A program made the translations under genes and the position numbers. A model generated the notes under the pieces. It made no database searches and had not been told where the DNA came from. It worked only from the letters and a program-made list of their open reading frames with translations. A DNA stretch of 49,930 nucleotides from Pseudomonas juntendi (GTDB lineage Bacteria > Pseudomonadota > Gammaproteobacteria > Pseudomonadales > Pseudomonadaceae): contig NZ_BLJG01000072.1 of assembly GCF_009932375.1 (NCBI RefSeq), forward strand, positions 1-49,930, written 5' to 3'. Each line of letters begins with the position of its first letter. Within the stretch, counting starts at the first letter, position 1. Positions 27,818 through 35,830 of this stretch are shown in pieces.

Positions 27818-30800
27818 ATGAAACTTCACTTCGAGCCGAACCTCGACTACCAGATGCAGGCCATTGAGGCCGTGTGCGACCTGTTCCGTGGCCAGGAGGT
27901 GTGCCGCACCGAGTTCACGGTGACGATGAAGGCGCCGACGCCGGTGGGGTCGGATCTGTTTCCCGGGACCCAGCCTGAGCAAATGACGCTGGGCATGGCC
28001 GAGTCGGATCTGGGTGTCGGTAACCGACTGACGCTGCTGGACGATGAGCTGCACAAGAATCTAGCGGACATTCAATTGCGGGGCGGTCTGCCCCCATCCG
28101 GCTCGCTGGCGTCCGGCGACTTCACCGTGGAAATGGAAACCGGCACCGGTAAGACCTACGTCTATTTGCGCAGCATCTTCGAGCTGAACAAACGCTATGG
28201 CTTCAGCAAGTTCGTCATCGTGGTGCCGTCGGTGGCGATCAAGGAAGGCGTCTACAAGACCCTGCAGATCACCGAGGATCACTTCAAGGGGCTCTACGCG
28301 GGCGTGCCCTTCGATTACTTCCTGTACGACTCGGGCAAGCCCGGGCCGGTGCGCAATTTCGCCACTAGTTCCAACATCCAGATCATGGTGGTGACGGTGG
28401 GCGCCATCAACAAGAAGGATGTGAACAACCTCTACAAAGAGACCGAGAAGACGGGCGGCGAGAAGCCCATCGACCTGATCAAGGCCACCCGGCCGATCAT
28501 CATCGTGGATGAACCGCAAAGTGTGGACGGCGGCCTTGAAGGACGCGGCAAGGAAGCGCTGGATGCCATGAACCCGCTCTGCACGCTGCGCTATTCCGCT
28601 ACCCATGTGGACAAGCACCACATGGTGTTCCGCCTGGATGCCGTGGATGCTTATGAGCGCAAGCTGGTCAAGCAGATCGAGGTGGCGTCGGCCACGGTGG
28701 AGGATGCGCACAACAAGCCTTTCGTGCGCCTGGTGAAGGTGGAAAACAAGCGCGGCCGCATCAGCGCCAAGGTCGAGCTGGATAAACAGACCGCCACTGG
28801 CGTGCAAAGGACTGAGGTGACGGTCAGCGATGGCGACGACCTTCAGCAGAGCGCCGATGGCCGTGCGATCTACGCCGATTTTCGGGTGGGCGAGATCAAT
28901 ACGGCCAAGGGCGAAGCGTTCATGGAGCTGCGCTGCCCCGGCGGCGAAGTGTTTTTGCAGCCGGGTCAGGCCCACGGTGATGTGGATGCGCTGGCCGTGC
29001 AACGCGAGATGATCCGCCGCACGATCAAGGAGCATCTGGACAAGGAAAAGCACCTGCGTCCATTGGGGATCAAGGTGTTGAGCCTGTTCTTCATCGACGC
29101 GGTGGACAAGTACCGTCAGTACGATGCGGACGGCCAGCCGGTCAAGGGCGTGTATGCGCAGATGTTCGAGGAAGAATATCGCCGTGCCGCCAAGTTGCCG
29201 GCCTACCAGAGTTTGTTTGCCGAGATCGACCTGGAGTCCGCCGCCGAAGAAGTGCACAACGGCTATTTCTCCATCGACAAGAAGGGCGGCTGGCTTGATA
29301 CCGCCGAGAACAATGCGGGTAACCGGGAGAATGCCGAACGCGCCTACAACCTGATCATGAAAGAGAAGGAGAAGCTGCTGTCCTTCAGCACGCCGCTGAA
29401 GTTCATCTTCTCCCACTCCGCCCTCAAGGAAGGCTGGGACAACCCCAACGTGTTCCAGATTTGCACCTTGCGCGACATCCAGACCGAGCGCGAGCGCCGC
29501 CAGACCATTGGTCGCGGCCTGCGCCTGTGCGTCAACCAGGATGGCGAGCGGGTACGGGGCTTCGAGGTCAACACCCTGACCGTGGTGGCCACGGAAAACT
29601 ACGAACAGTTTGCCGAAAACCTGCAGAAGGAAATCGAGAAAGACACAGGCATCCGCTTTGGCATCGTGGAGCAGCACCAATTTGCCGCCATTGCCGTGAC
29701 TGGCGCTGATGGGCACGCCGCACCGCTGGGCATCGAGCAATCAAAGGCACTGTGGGAGCACCTGAAAGCCGCCGGCCATATAGATGCCAAAGGCAAGGTG
29801 CAGGATTCACTGAAAACGGCGCTGAAGAACGGCACCTTGGAACTGCCGGACGAGTTTGATGCGCAAAAGGCCCAGATTGCTGAAGTGCTGCGCAAGGTGT
29901 CGGGCCGGCTCGATATCAAAAATGCCGATGAACGCAGGCAAGTGCCGCTGCGCAAGGGCAAGGATGGCAAGGCCGTTTATCTGAGTGACGAGTTCAAGGC
30001 ACTGTGGGACCGCATCAAGCACCAAACAACGTACCGCGTGCAGTTCGATAACGCCAAGTTGGTGACGGATTGCATCGCAGCGTTGCAGAAGGCCCCGGTG
30101 ATTGCCAAAGCACGACTGCAATGGCGCAAGGCCGACATCTCTATCGGCAAGGCGGGTGTCGCCGCGACGGAGAAAGCGGGCGCGGCGACCGTGGTGCTGG
30201 ACGAGGCGGATATTGAGCTGCCGGATTTGCTGACCGACCTTCAGGATCGCACCCAGCTCACCCGGCGCACCATCGTCAGCATCCTGACGGGAAGCGGTCG
30301 CCTGAACGACTTCAAACGCAATCCGCAGCAGTTCATCGAATTGACTGCCGAAACCATCAACCGCTGCAAGCGCTTGGCCCTGGTCGATGGCATCAAGTAC
30401 CAGAAGCTGGGTGACCAGCATGTCTATGCGCAGGAGCTGTTCGAGAAGGAAGAGCTCACCGGCTATCTCAAGAACATGCTGCTGGATACCCAGAAGTCGA
30501 TCTACGAGCACGTGGTGTACGACTCGACCACTGAGCGGGATTTCGCCGATGGGCTGGAGAAGAACGACGCCATCAAGCTCTACGCCAAGTTGCCAGGCTG
30601 GTTCAAAGTGCCCACGCCGCTGGGCACCTACAACCCCGACTGGGCCGTGTTGGTGGAAGAAGACGGCACTCAGCACCTGTACTTTGTGGTGGAAACCAAA
30701 AGCAGCCTGTTCACCGACGACCTGCGCGACAAGGAAAGCGCCAAGATCGAATGCGGCAAGGCGCATTTCACGGCGCTGGGGGTTGGTGAGAACCCAGCCC

Positions 30801-30856
30801 GGTATGTGGTGGCGCGCTCGGTTGACGATCTTTTGACCGAGGCGGCAAAGGGGTAG
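27818..30856 (+). CDS. res: Type III restriction endonuclease subunit (Res)
   Basis: A 1012-residue subunit. The SF2 helicase core has Walker A METGTGKTYVYLR (near 107), DEAD-like box IIIVDEPQSVDGG (near 230), motif III YSATHVD and motif VI RERRQTIGRGLRL (near 561). The C-terminal nuclease is PD-(D/E)xK: YNPDWAVLVEE then LYFVVETKSS (D near 940, E-x-K near 958-962), so the cutting site appears intact. Type III enzymes need Mod for recognition and ATP for one-dimensional communication between two head-to-head sites. The next gene begins 80 bases later behind its own ribosome site. Confidence 0.92.
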   Translation: MKLHFEPNLDYQMQAIEAVCDLFRGQEVCRTEFTVTMKAPTPVGSDLFPGTQPEQMTLGMAESDLGVGNRLTLLDDELHKNLADIQLRGGLPPSGSLASGDFTVEMETGTGKTYVYLRSIFELNKRYGFSKFVIVVPSVAIKEGVYKTLQITEDHFKGLYAGVPFDYFLYDSGKPGPVRNFATSSNIQIMVVTVGAINKKDVNNLYKETEKTGGEKPIDLIKATRPIIIVDEPQSVDGGLEGRGKEALDAMNPLCTLRYSATHVDKHHMVFRLDAVDAYERKLVKQIEVASATVEDAHNKPFVRLVKVENKRGRISAKVELDKQTATGVQRTEVTVSDGDDLQQSADGRAIYADFRVGEINTAKGEAFMELRCPGGEVFLQPGQAHGDVDALAVQREMIRRTIKEHLDKEKHLRPLGIKVLSLFFIDAVDKYRQYDADGQPVKGVYAQMFEEEYRRAAKLPAYQSLFAEIDLESAAEEVHNGYFSIDKKGGWLDTAENNAGNRENAERAYNLIMKEKEKLLSFSTPLKFIFSHSALKEGWDNPNVFQICTLRDIQTERERRQTIGRGLRLCVNQDGERVRGFEVNTLTVVATENYEQFAENLQKEIEKDTGIRFGIVEQHQFAAIAVTGADGHAAPLGIEQSKALWEHLKAAGHIDAKGKVQDSLKTALKNGTLELPDEFDAQKAQIAEVLRKVSGRLDIKNADERRQVPLRKGKDGKAVYLSDEFKALWDRIKHQTTYRVQFDNAKLVTDCIAALQKAPVIAKARLQWRKADISIGKAGVAATEKAGAATVVLDEADIELPDLLTDLQDRTQLTRRTIVSILTGSGRLNDFKRNPQQFIELTAETINRCKRLALVDGIKYQKLGDQHVYAQELFEKEELTGYLKNMLLDTQKSIYEHVVYDSTTERDFADGLEKNDAIKLYAKLPGWFKVPTPLGTYNPDWAVLVEEDGTQHLYFVVETKSSLFTDDLRDKESAKIECGKAHFTALGVGENPARYVVARSVDDLLTEAAKG

Positions 30857-30936
30857 GTCCTGCCGTCGTTACGGCGAGACAAGTTTTCGTCATGACTACG
30901 TGCGAACCCGTAATTTTGGATAAAGGAGTTTTTTAT

Positions 30937-31497
30937 ATGAGCAATATCCCATTCGATCCGTCGAAATTCACGGCACCGAAAGCGAAGCCTCTACCCGTCG
31001 TGCTTCTTCTCGATGTCAGCGGCAGCATGAGCGGAGAGAAGATCCGCAATGTGAATGATGCCGTTCGCGATATGTTGGATACGTTCAGCGACACCGAGAA
31101 CGGTGAAACTGAAATCCATGTGGCGATCATCACTTTCGGCTCTCAGGTAGTGCTGCATCAGCCGCTTGCCAGCGCCAGCGATATTCATTGGCAGGATCTT
31201 TCTGCTGGCGGCATGACCCCGCTTGGCACGGCATTGCAAATGGCCAAAGCGATGATCGAGGACAAAGATGTCGTCCCTTCGCGTGCGTATCGTCCGACGG
31301 TCGTATTGGTTTCTGATGGCGGGCCGAATGATGCGTGGGAAAAGCCTCTGAACGCATTCATTAGCGATGGTCGCTCTGCAAAATGTGACCGTTTGGCAAT
31401 GGCGATAGGCGCTGATGCTGACGAGGCAGTACTTGGGAAATTTAAAGTCAAGGAAAATATGTTGGCGTTGCTGGTGATTCCTCATGTCTATGCATAA
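30937..31497 (+). CDS. VWA domain protein, TerY-like (shortened C-terminus)
   Basis: A 186-residue cytoplasmic von Willebrand A protein. ATG 30937 follows AAAGGAGTTTTTTAT, a strong ribosome site. The metal-binding MIDAS residues are present: VLLLDVSGSMSGEK, the Thr in AGGMTPLGTAL and the Asp in VVLVSDGGPND. TerY-family proteins usually continue about 25 residues further to a conserved F-rich end; here the protein stops at ALLVIPHVYA. TerY normally sits beside a PP2C phosphatase and a kinase (TerY-P triad), which are absent. Its base composition is less GC-rich than the R-M genes. It may be an operon accessory or a remnant. Confidence 0.8.
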   Translation: MSNIPFDPSKFTAPKAKPLPVVLLLDVSGSMSGEKIRNVNDAVRDMLDTFSDTENGETEIHVAIITFGSQVVLHQPLASASDIHWQDLSAGGMTPLGTALQMAKAMIEDKDVVPSRAYRPTVVLVSDGGPNDAWEKPLNAFISDGRSAKCDRLAMAIGADADEAVLGKFKVKENMLALLVIPHVYA

Positions 31498-31565
31498 GGA
31501 AATCGATACAAGAGTCATCACAACTAAGCTGGTGCTAACAAAAGTTAACACAATTTCATGGGCCT

Positions 31566-31583
31566 AATTGGGGTTACCCAATT
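31566..31583. promoter_or_regulatory. Palindrome upstream of the hemerythrin-like gene
   Basis: AATTGGGGTTACCCAATT has perfect 7-bp arms around GTTA and ends about 87 bases before ATG 31670. Probably a dimeric operator; no T-run follows, so it is not a terminator for the vWA gene. Confidence 0.45.
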
Positions 31584-31669
31584 TCGTGCACTTTCAATGC
31601 TGTAGTACAATCGACCACCACCGCAGAAGCAGTGCTATTAATATTGGGCATGGACACAAAGAGAAATAT

Positions 31670-32206
31670 ATGTTGAGTCGTTTCTTCAGTTGGTTAGGGG
31701 GCAAGCAAGAGGCCGCACAAGAGGCCGCTTTGCAAGGCAATACAGGCGGTACGCAATACGCACCCGGCACGCAAGTTTCTTATGATCCCATGTTGATTAC
31801 TCGCTTCAAGGGGCATCACGGTTCGCTTCTGTCAATATTCGGCACTATCTCGACCAGTGCTGCGTCGCACGATTACCCCGGTGTTATGGATGCATTGCAG
31901 CGCTTCCAGCGCGTATTGAATGAGCACCTGCTTGAAGAAAACCTGCGTTTATACACCTATCTGAGTAAGTGCCTTTCGGGTAACGAAGATAGCGCTTTGC
32001 TCATCAATCAGATGCGCCGGGAAATGTCCGAGATCGGGCGGACAGTAACGCAGTTCCTTCGCCACTACATAACGAGCGAAGTGGATGGGCGCAATATTGA
32101 TGAATTTACGGAAAAGCTACAAGGGATCGGCAGCGCATTGCAGGATCGAATTTCGCGTGAGGAAAACTCGCTGTACACCTTGTATATGCCGGTGGCCGAT
32201 TATTGA
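31670..32206 (+). CDS. Hemerythrin-like (HHE) protein
   Basis: A 178-residue four-helix protein; ATG 31670 follows AAAGAGAAATAT, better than 31568. The iron-ligand pattern can be seen: FKGHHGSLLSIF, then H-x3-E in LNEHLLEENLRLY, FLRHYITSE and a closing ISREENSLYTLYM. Hemerythrin domains bind O2 or NO at a di-iron site, or act as redox sensors. One or two of the canonical His ligands are not evident, so oxygen binding is uncertain. It ends at a strong hairpin (32253-32290). Thematically it fits the following redox/c-di-GMP genes. Confidence 0.75.
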   Translation: MLSRFFSWLGGKQEAAQEAALQGNTGGTQYAPGTQVSYDPMLITRFKGHHGSLLSIFGTISTSAASHDYPGVMDALQRFQRVLNEHLLEENLRLYTYLSKCLSGNEDSALLINQMRREMSEIGRTVTQFLRHYITSEVDGRNIDEFTEKLQGIGSALQDRISREENSLYTLYMPVADY

Positions 32207-32252
32207 TCCGGGCGCACAAAATCTACGCATAAGGGCTTCGTTTTTGAATTTG

Positions 32253-32290
32253 GTATCTTTTGTTTGATCAGGTGTCCAAGCAAAAGATAC
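32253..32290. terminator. Long hairpin after the hemerythrin-like gene
   Basis: Arms GTATCTTTTGTTTG (32253-32266) and CAAGCAAAAGATAC (32277-32290) pair at 13 of 14 positions. It lies 47 bases after the stop codon. It lacks a long terminal T-run but probably acts as an end or stability structure. Confidence 0.55.
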
Positions 32291-32443
32291 TAAGCGTTTC
32301 CGGATTATAGCTCTCGATAAGTTTAATCTGGCTCGGAATTCTTTATTTATAACGATAATGGATATCTTAAATGCTGTAATGGACTTTCCCCGCGCCACAG
32401 CTCTATACCGAGAACGGTGGTGACTGAAATTGGGAGTGTCCTC

Positions 32444-33487
32444 ATGAAGCGCATCGCAGTTGATCTGGCCAAGTCCGTTTACCAAGTTGCCGAGAGTGTC
32501 CGCTCCGGCCAGGTGGTGCAGCGCAAGCGGCTGAACCGAGAGGCGTTCCGGCGATATATACAGGAGCAGGCCGAGCCGGTCGAGTGGGTGATGGAGGCCT
32601 GTGGCACAGCGCATTACTGGGGGCGGCTGGCGCAATCGCTCGGTCATCAGGTGAAGCTGCTGCACCCACGCTATGTGCGGCCCTATCGCCGTCGTAACAA
32701 AACCGACCGTAATGACTGCGATGCCATGCTCGAAGCGGCGCGCTGCACCGACATTCATCCCGTGCCGGTGAAGAGCCACGATCAACAACAGCTCCAGCAA
32801 TTGCACGGGCTACGTGAAACCTGGAAGAAGAGCCGCACCCAGCGCATCAACCTGCTGCGCGGCATGCTGCGTGAAGCGGGTATCGAAGCTCCAACGTCGA
32901 CCGCAGCCTTCATCCGGGCTGCCAGTGAGCTGGTAGACCAACCTGAACTCGCATGCTTGAGCCGCCTGCTGCATATCGTCCTGGCCGAGATCAACCTGTA
33001 CGAACAGTGCATGGCTGAATGCGAACAGCAACTCAAGCGCTGGCATGCTGATGATGACATCGTGCGCAAACTGGATGAAGTCAGTGGCATTGGCCTGCTA
33101 ACCGCCAGCGCCCTGACCGCCGCTGTCGGCAAGCCCGAACGCTTTGCCAATGGTCGCCAGCTCAGCGCCTGGCTGGGTATGACGCCGCGTGAGTTCAGCA
33201 GTGGCAATAGCCGCAAGCTCGGCCATATCAGCCGGCAGGGCAATGTCTATGTGCGCACGTTACTGATCCACGGCTCACGTGCAGCCTTGCTCGCCGCACA
33301 ACGCTGCCAGGCTCGAACGCCGGAAAAGCTGACGCAGTTACAGCGCTGGGCTGTGCAGACGGCGGCGCGTATCGGTCACAACAAAGCGGCGGTGGCACTG
33401 GCCAACAAGCTGGTGCGGATCTGCTGGGCGGTGTGGTGCCACGAGCGGCGCTTCAATGGCAATTGGCAAAGCGTAAGGCCCGCCTGA
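32444..33487 (+). CDS. IS110/IS1111-family DEDD transposase
   Basis: A 347-residue transposase; ATG 32444 follows GGGAGTGTCCTC. The N-terminal RuvC-like DEDD part begins RIAVDLAKSVYQVAESV, with the second acidic residue in WVMEACGTAHYW and KTDRNDCDAMLEA carrying the last Asp residues. The C-terminal transposase_20 domain has LDEVSGIGLLTASALTAAVG, QLSAWLGMTPREFSSG and GNVYVRTLLIHGSRAAL, with the conserved Ser likely acting as nucleophile. Full length and intact, so possibly active. Confidence 0.92.
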   Translation: MKRIAVDLAKSVYQVAESVRSGQVVQRKRLNREAFRRYIQEQAEPVEWVMEACGTAHYWGRLAQSLGHQVKLLHPRYVRPYRRRNKTDRNDCDAMLEAARCTDIHPVPVKSHDQQQLQQLHGLRETWKKSRTQRINLLRGMLREAGIEAPTSTAAFIRAASELVDQPELACLSRLLHIVLAEINLYEQCMAECEQQLKRWHADDDIVRKLDEVSGIGLLTASALTAAVGKPERFANGRQLSAWLGMTPREFSSGNSRKLGHISRQGNVYVRTLLIHGSRAALLAAQRCQARTPEKLTQLQRWAVQTAARIGHNKAAVALANKLVRICWAVWCHERRFNGNWQSVRPA

Positions 33488-33737
33488 CGGCGGGGGTGAT
33501 CAGTAAAGGTGTGATGGTTTTCTTGTGGTTGTGGTGAGCAGCAGCACTGTCGGAACAGGCGAGTCCTGCAGCGGAGCAAGGCCGATAACAATGATGATCT
33601 TTGTGATCGATTGAACGCTTGGCCCCCGCTGCGCGAACTACAGAATGGCCAGGGCGGAAAAGTCCAAAACAGGCCGGATATACGAATGCAACCGCGCTGA
33701 CGACAGGTGCAAAAGCAAAGCTTTACTCACTACTTGT
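33488..33737 (+). ncRNA. Candidate bridge RNA region of the IS110-family element
   Basis: A non-coding stretch after the transposase stop and before the right subterminal repeat. IS110-family elements encode a structured bridge RNA that pairs with donor and target DNA, and in the IS1111 group it lies on this side. I see local pairing potential but did not fold it, so exact ends are unknown. Confidence 0.35.
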
Positions 33738-33751
33738 GGGGAGAGTCCATA

Positions 33752-34070
33752 TACCATTCTTAGCTATTGGCGTTACATAAGCACTTACCCAATAGTGGTC
33801 GCCATTTTTACAGCGATTTTTTACTAGCCCCATCCATGAGCGGCCAGATTTTAATGTACTCCACATATGCTCAAATGCAGCAGGCGGCATATCTGGGTGT
33901 CTTACGATGTTGTGAGGCTGGCCTAATAGTTCTTCCTCAGTGAAACCACTGATTTTAATGAAGTCAGGATTAACGTACGTGATATGGCTTTGAGGGGAGG
34001 TAGTCGAAAGAATATTGGCATCTTTTGGGAATTCTAAGTTTCGACCCGTCACTGGTAAATTCTGGCGCAT
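33752..34070 (-). pseudogene. aer: aer-like PAS fragment cut by the IS110 element
   Basis: The first ~106 residues match the PAS sensor of the aerotaxis receptor Aer: VTGRNLEFPKDANILSTTSP, GFTEEELLGQPHNIVRHPDM and GLVKNRCKNGDHYWVSAYVT. The reading continues PIAKNG and then changes to unrelated sequence as it enters the IS right end. The HAMP and methyl-accepting parts are absent; the sequence on the left of the IS does not continue the gene. The PAS domain binds FAD in Aer and senses redox state. Non-functional as a receptor. Confidence 0.8.
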
Positions 34071-34436
34071 AAGAGCCTCAAGGGTTGGCTGTTTTATTTT
34101 ATTGTGTTCGGCATTAAGCCCAATTTCTTTAGCGTTACGATAAAGCTAGCATGGAAACGATAGGTGCAAGCAAGTTAAGGGTTGCATCGCGCATGTCAAT
34201 CTAGGCTATGCCCTAACTGGGCGTCAGGCCGGCACTCTGGGCAACGTCAGGATAGGGCCGATTCCAGCATTTTCTGACGCCTCGCCGGCAACCTCTAGGG
34301 CCTCAACCTGACAGGCCGCACGTTTAGCGTACGATTTTGTCCGTTTTCTCTATCGTCCCCACAATCAAATGTTTTACGACACCTCCTTGAGGTTGCCGCG
34401 TTTACATCATTACCTGAACAGGTATAAAATTCCGTC
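34071..34436. other. Non-coding region holding a Tn3-type terminus
   Basis: No gene is supported between the aer fragment and the toxin gene. It contains the 132-bp repeat copy and terminal repeat listed separately, plus an AT-rich promoter-like stretch (34365-34436) before the toxin start. Confidence 0.5.
34229..34360 (+). repeat. Transposon right-end repeat, copy 1 (Tn3-family)
   Basis: About 132 bp nearly identical to 44525-44652. The last 38 bases (34323-34360) are a Tn3-family terminal inverted repeat with the CCCC outer end at 34360. Read inwards from the right it begins GGGG, then GAGAAAACGGACAAAATCGT, then ACGCTAAA. The matching body starts CCGGCAC and contains CAACGTCAGGATAGGGCCGA. 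No transposase is attached. Confidence 0.75.
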
Positions 34437-34814
34437 ATGACAAACAAAGAAAAACCGCTCGAATGGATCGCGAGCAGCCACAAGGATTTGATGGCGTTGC
34501 CGTCCGACGTGCGTCGCCGTTTCGGTTACGCGCTCTCGTTGGCGCAGATAGGCGATCAGGATGACGCAGCAAAGGTGCTCAAGGGGTTCGGTGGTGCCGG
34601 CGTGCTGGAGGTCGTCGAAGACGATGCCGGCGGCACCTATCGAGCGGTATACACGGTCAAGTTTGCGGAAGCGGTGTTCGTCCTGCACTGCTTCCAGAAG
34701 AAGAGCAAGAGCGGAATCGCCACGCCAAAGGCCGACATGGACATCATCCGCGCTCGGCTGAAGGTGGCCGAGGTATTGGCACAGGAGCTACGAAATGCAA
34801 AAACGAATCATTGA
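34437..34814 (+). CDS. RelE/HigB-type toxin (phage Gp49-like family)
   Basis: A 125-residue protein of the Gp49-like toxin family (RelE superfamily, mRNA interferase). Signatures are PLEWIASSHKDLMALPSDVR near the start, YRAVYTVKFAEAVFVLHCFQ in the core sheet and KKSKSGIATPKADMDIIRAR at the end, where Lys/Arg form the catalytic region. Antitoxin overlaps by 20 bases, giving translational coupling; toxin-first order is typical of HigBA. The module sits next to a Tn3-type end, a place where Tn3 transposons often carry toxin-antitoxin passengers. Confidence 0.88.
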   Translation: MTNKEKPLEWIASSHKDLMALPSDVRRRFGYALSLAQIGDQDDAAKVLKGFGGAGVLEVVEDDAGGTYRAVYTVKFAEAVFVLHCFQKKSKSGIATPKADMDIIRARLKVAEVLAQELRNAKTNH

Positions 34815-35130
34815 AGGCGTCGAGGTTCAGCGCAGCTCGGGCAACGTCTTTGCCGACCTTGGACTGCCTGACGCTGAAAAGCTCAAGATCAAGACCGGCC
34901 TGGTGGTCGAGATCAGGAGGGCCATGCGCGCCCTTGGGCTGACTCAACAAGCGGCGGCCAAACGCATGGGCATCCCGCAACCGAAGGTGTCGGGCATGAT
35001 GCGCGGCGACTTCACCAATCTATCCGAACGCAAGCTGATGGATTGTCTGAATCGCCTCGGCTACGACATCGAAATCAAGGTACGGCCAGCAGCCGAGCCG
35101 ATCGGGCATCTAACGCTCGCAACCGCTTAA
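34795..35130 (+). CDS. HigA-type XRE antitoxin
   Basis: A 111-residue protein. The XRE domain (about 35-95) has LVVEIRRAMRALGLTQQAAA, KRMGIPQPKVSGMMRGDFTN and LSERKLMDCLNRLGYDIEIK. It neutralises the upstream toxin and probably represses the pair. Full length. Confidence 0.88.
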   Translation: MQKRIIEGVEVQRSSGNVFADLGLPDAEKLKIKTGLVVEIRRAMRALGLTQQAAAKRMGIPQPKVSGMMRGDFTNLSERKLMDCLNRLGYDIEIKVRPAAEPIGHLTLATA

Positions 35131-35144
35131 TCGGAGCCCTCCTG

Positions 35145-35480
35145 ATGGCAGCCCGCATCACCGACGACGAATGGGACGAACTGACTCCCGAGAATTTCGA
35201 TACCACGGCACTGCTGCGTGCAGTCGATGCCGTGGACGTGCTGCGCGGCGATTTGAATGACAGCGCAGACGGCGCACCTCCGCAACTGCGCACCGACCTG
35301 TTGAAGCTGCATCAACTGGCAATGGCCGCGTTCAACGAGGGATCACGCAGCCGAGTGGCTGAGCTATTTGATCTCGCCGTGGATCTTCAGGATCAGGTTG
35401 ATCATCTGATGACCTCGCTGGAACAAGTGCAAGAAACCCTGTCCCGGTTGACGGCGCTCTACCCAGAAAGCCTGTCCTGA
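35145..35480 (+). CDS. Small acidic coiled-coil protein of unknown function
   Basis: A 111-residue protein; ATG 35145 follows CGGAGCCCTCCTG. It is acidic and largely helical, with a probable coiled coil at the end (LFDLAVDLQDQVDHLMTSLE, then QVQETLSRL). I do not recognise a family. It is the first of three closely spaced small genes (35145-36207) downstream of the toxin-antitoxin pair, which together look like a conserved transposon or plasmid passenger block. Confidence 0.55.
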   Translation: MAARITDDEWDELTPENFDTTALLRAVDAVDVLRGDLNDSADGAPPQLRTDLLKLHQLAMAAFNEGSRSRVAELFDLAVDLQDQVDHLMTSLEQVQETLSRLTALYPESLS

Positions 35481-35503
35481 ATGTTCTTGGAGACAACCAC
35501 ATC

Positions 35504-35830
35504 ATGAGCCGCAGCCGCCGCAAAACGCCCATCGTTGGGCACACGACCTGCCGTAGCGAGCGCGAGGACAAGAAACTCTGGCATCAGCGCTGGCGAACCC
35601 ACGAGCGCACCGCGCTGGCCAGCGCGTCGCCGGAAGCTCTATGCGCCCATCTGCCTCTACTGGAAAACCAGGTCAGCAACGTCTGGTCGATGGGTAAGGA
35701 TGGCCGCTCCTACTGGCCCATCAAGCGCCAGGCCGCCACGGCGGATCGCATTGCCAACCACAAGGGACGCAATCCGCAAGAGCGCGCCTCCCTGAAAAAG
35801 CGTCTGCTGCGCAAGTGGATGAGCAAATGA
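35504..35830 (+). CDS. Small basic protein of unknown function
   Basis: A 108-residue, strongly basic protein (ends KKRLLRKWMSK). It contains PIVGHTTCRSEREDKKLWHQ and a Lys/Arg-rich end, so nucleic-acid contact is possible but unproven. Its stop overlaps the next start (ATGA at 35827-35830). No recognised family. Confidence 0.55.
   Translation: MSRSRRKTPIVGHTTCRSEREDKKLWHQRWRTHERTALASASPEALCAHLPLLENQVSNVWSMGKDGRSYWPIKRQAATADRIANHKGRNPQERASLKKRLLRKWMSK

Larger units (their letters stand above)
32380..33749 (+). mobile_element. IS110-family (IS1111 group) insertion sequence
   Basis: About 1.37 kb. The subterminal inverted repeats TGGACTTTCCCC (32380-32391) and GGGGAGAGTCCA (33738-33749) match at 11 of 12 positions, as in the IS1111 group. 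The right end falls inside an aer-like PAS gene, whose coding sequence stops matching beyond about 33752. There is a 250-base non-coding region between the transposase stop and the right end, where IS1111-group elements carry their bridge RNA. Confidence 0.8.

Noticed and set aside
28061..29740. 559-codon open frame opposite res
   Set aside because: Shadow of the Res helicase gene, which has intact motifs on the plus strand.
18992..30856. BREX or DISARM assignment
   Set aside because: The WYL and SNF2 genes suggest them, but PglZ, BrxC and BrxL (BREX) and DrmA, DrmB and DrmC (DISARM) are absent, while a true type III Res is present.
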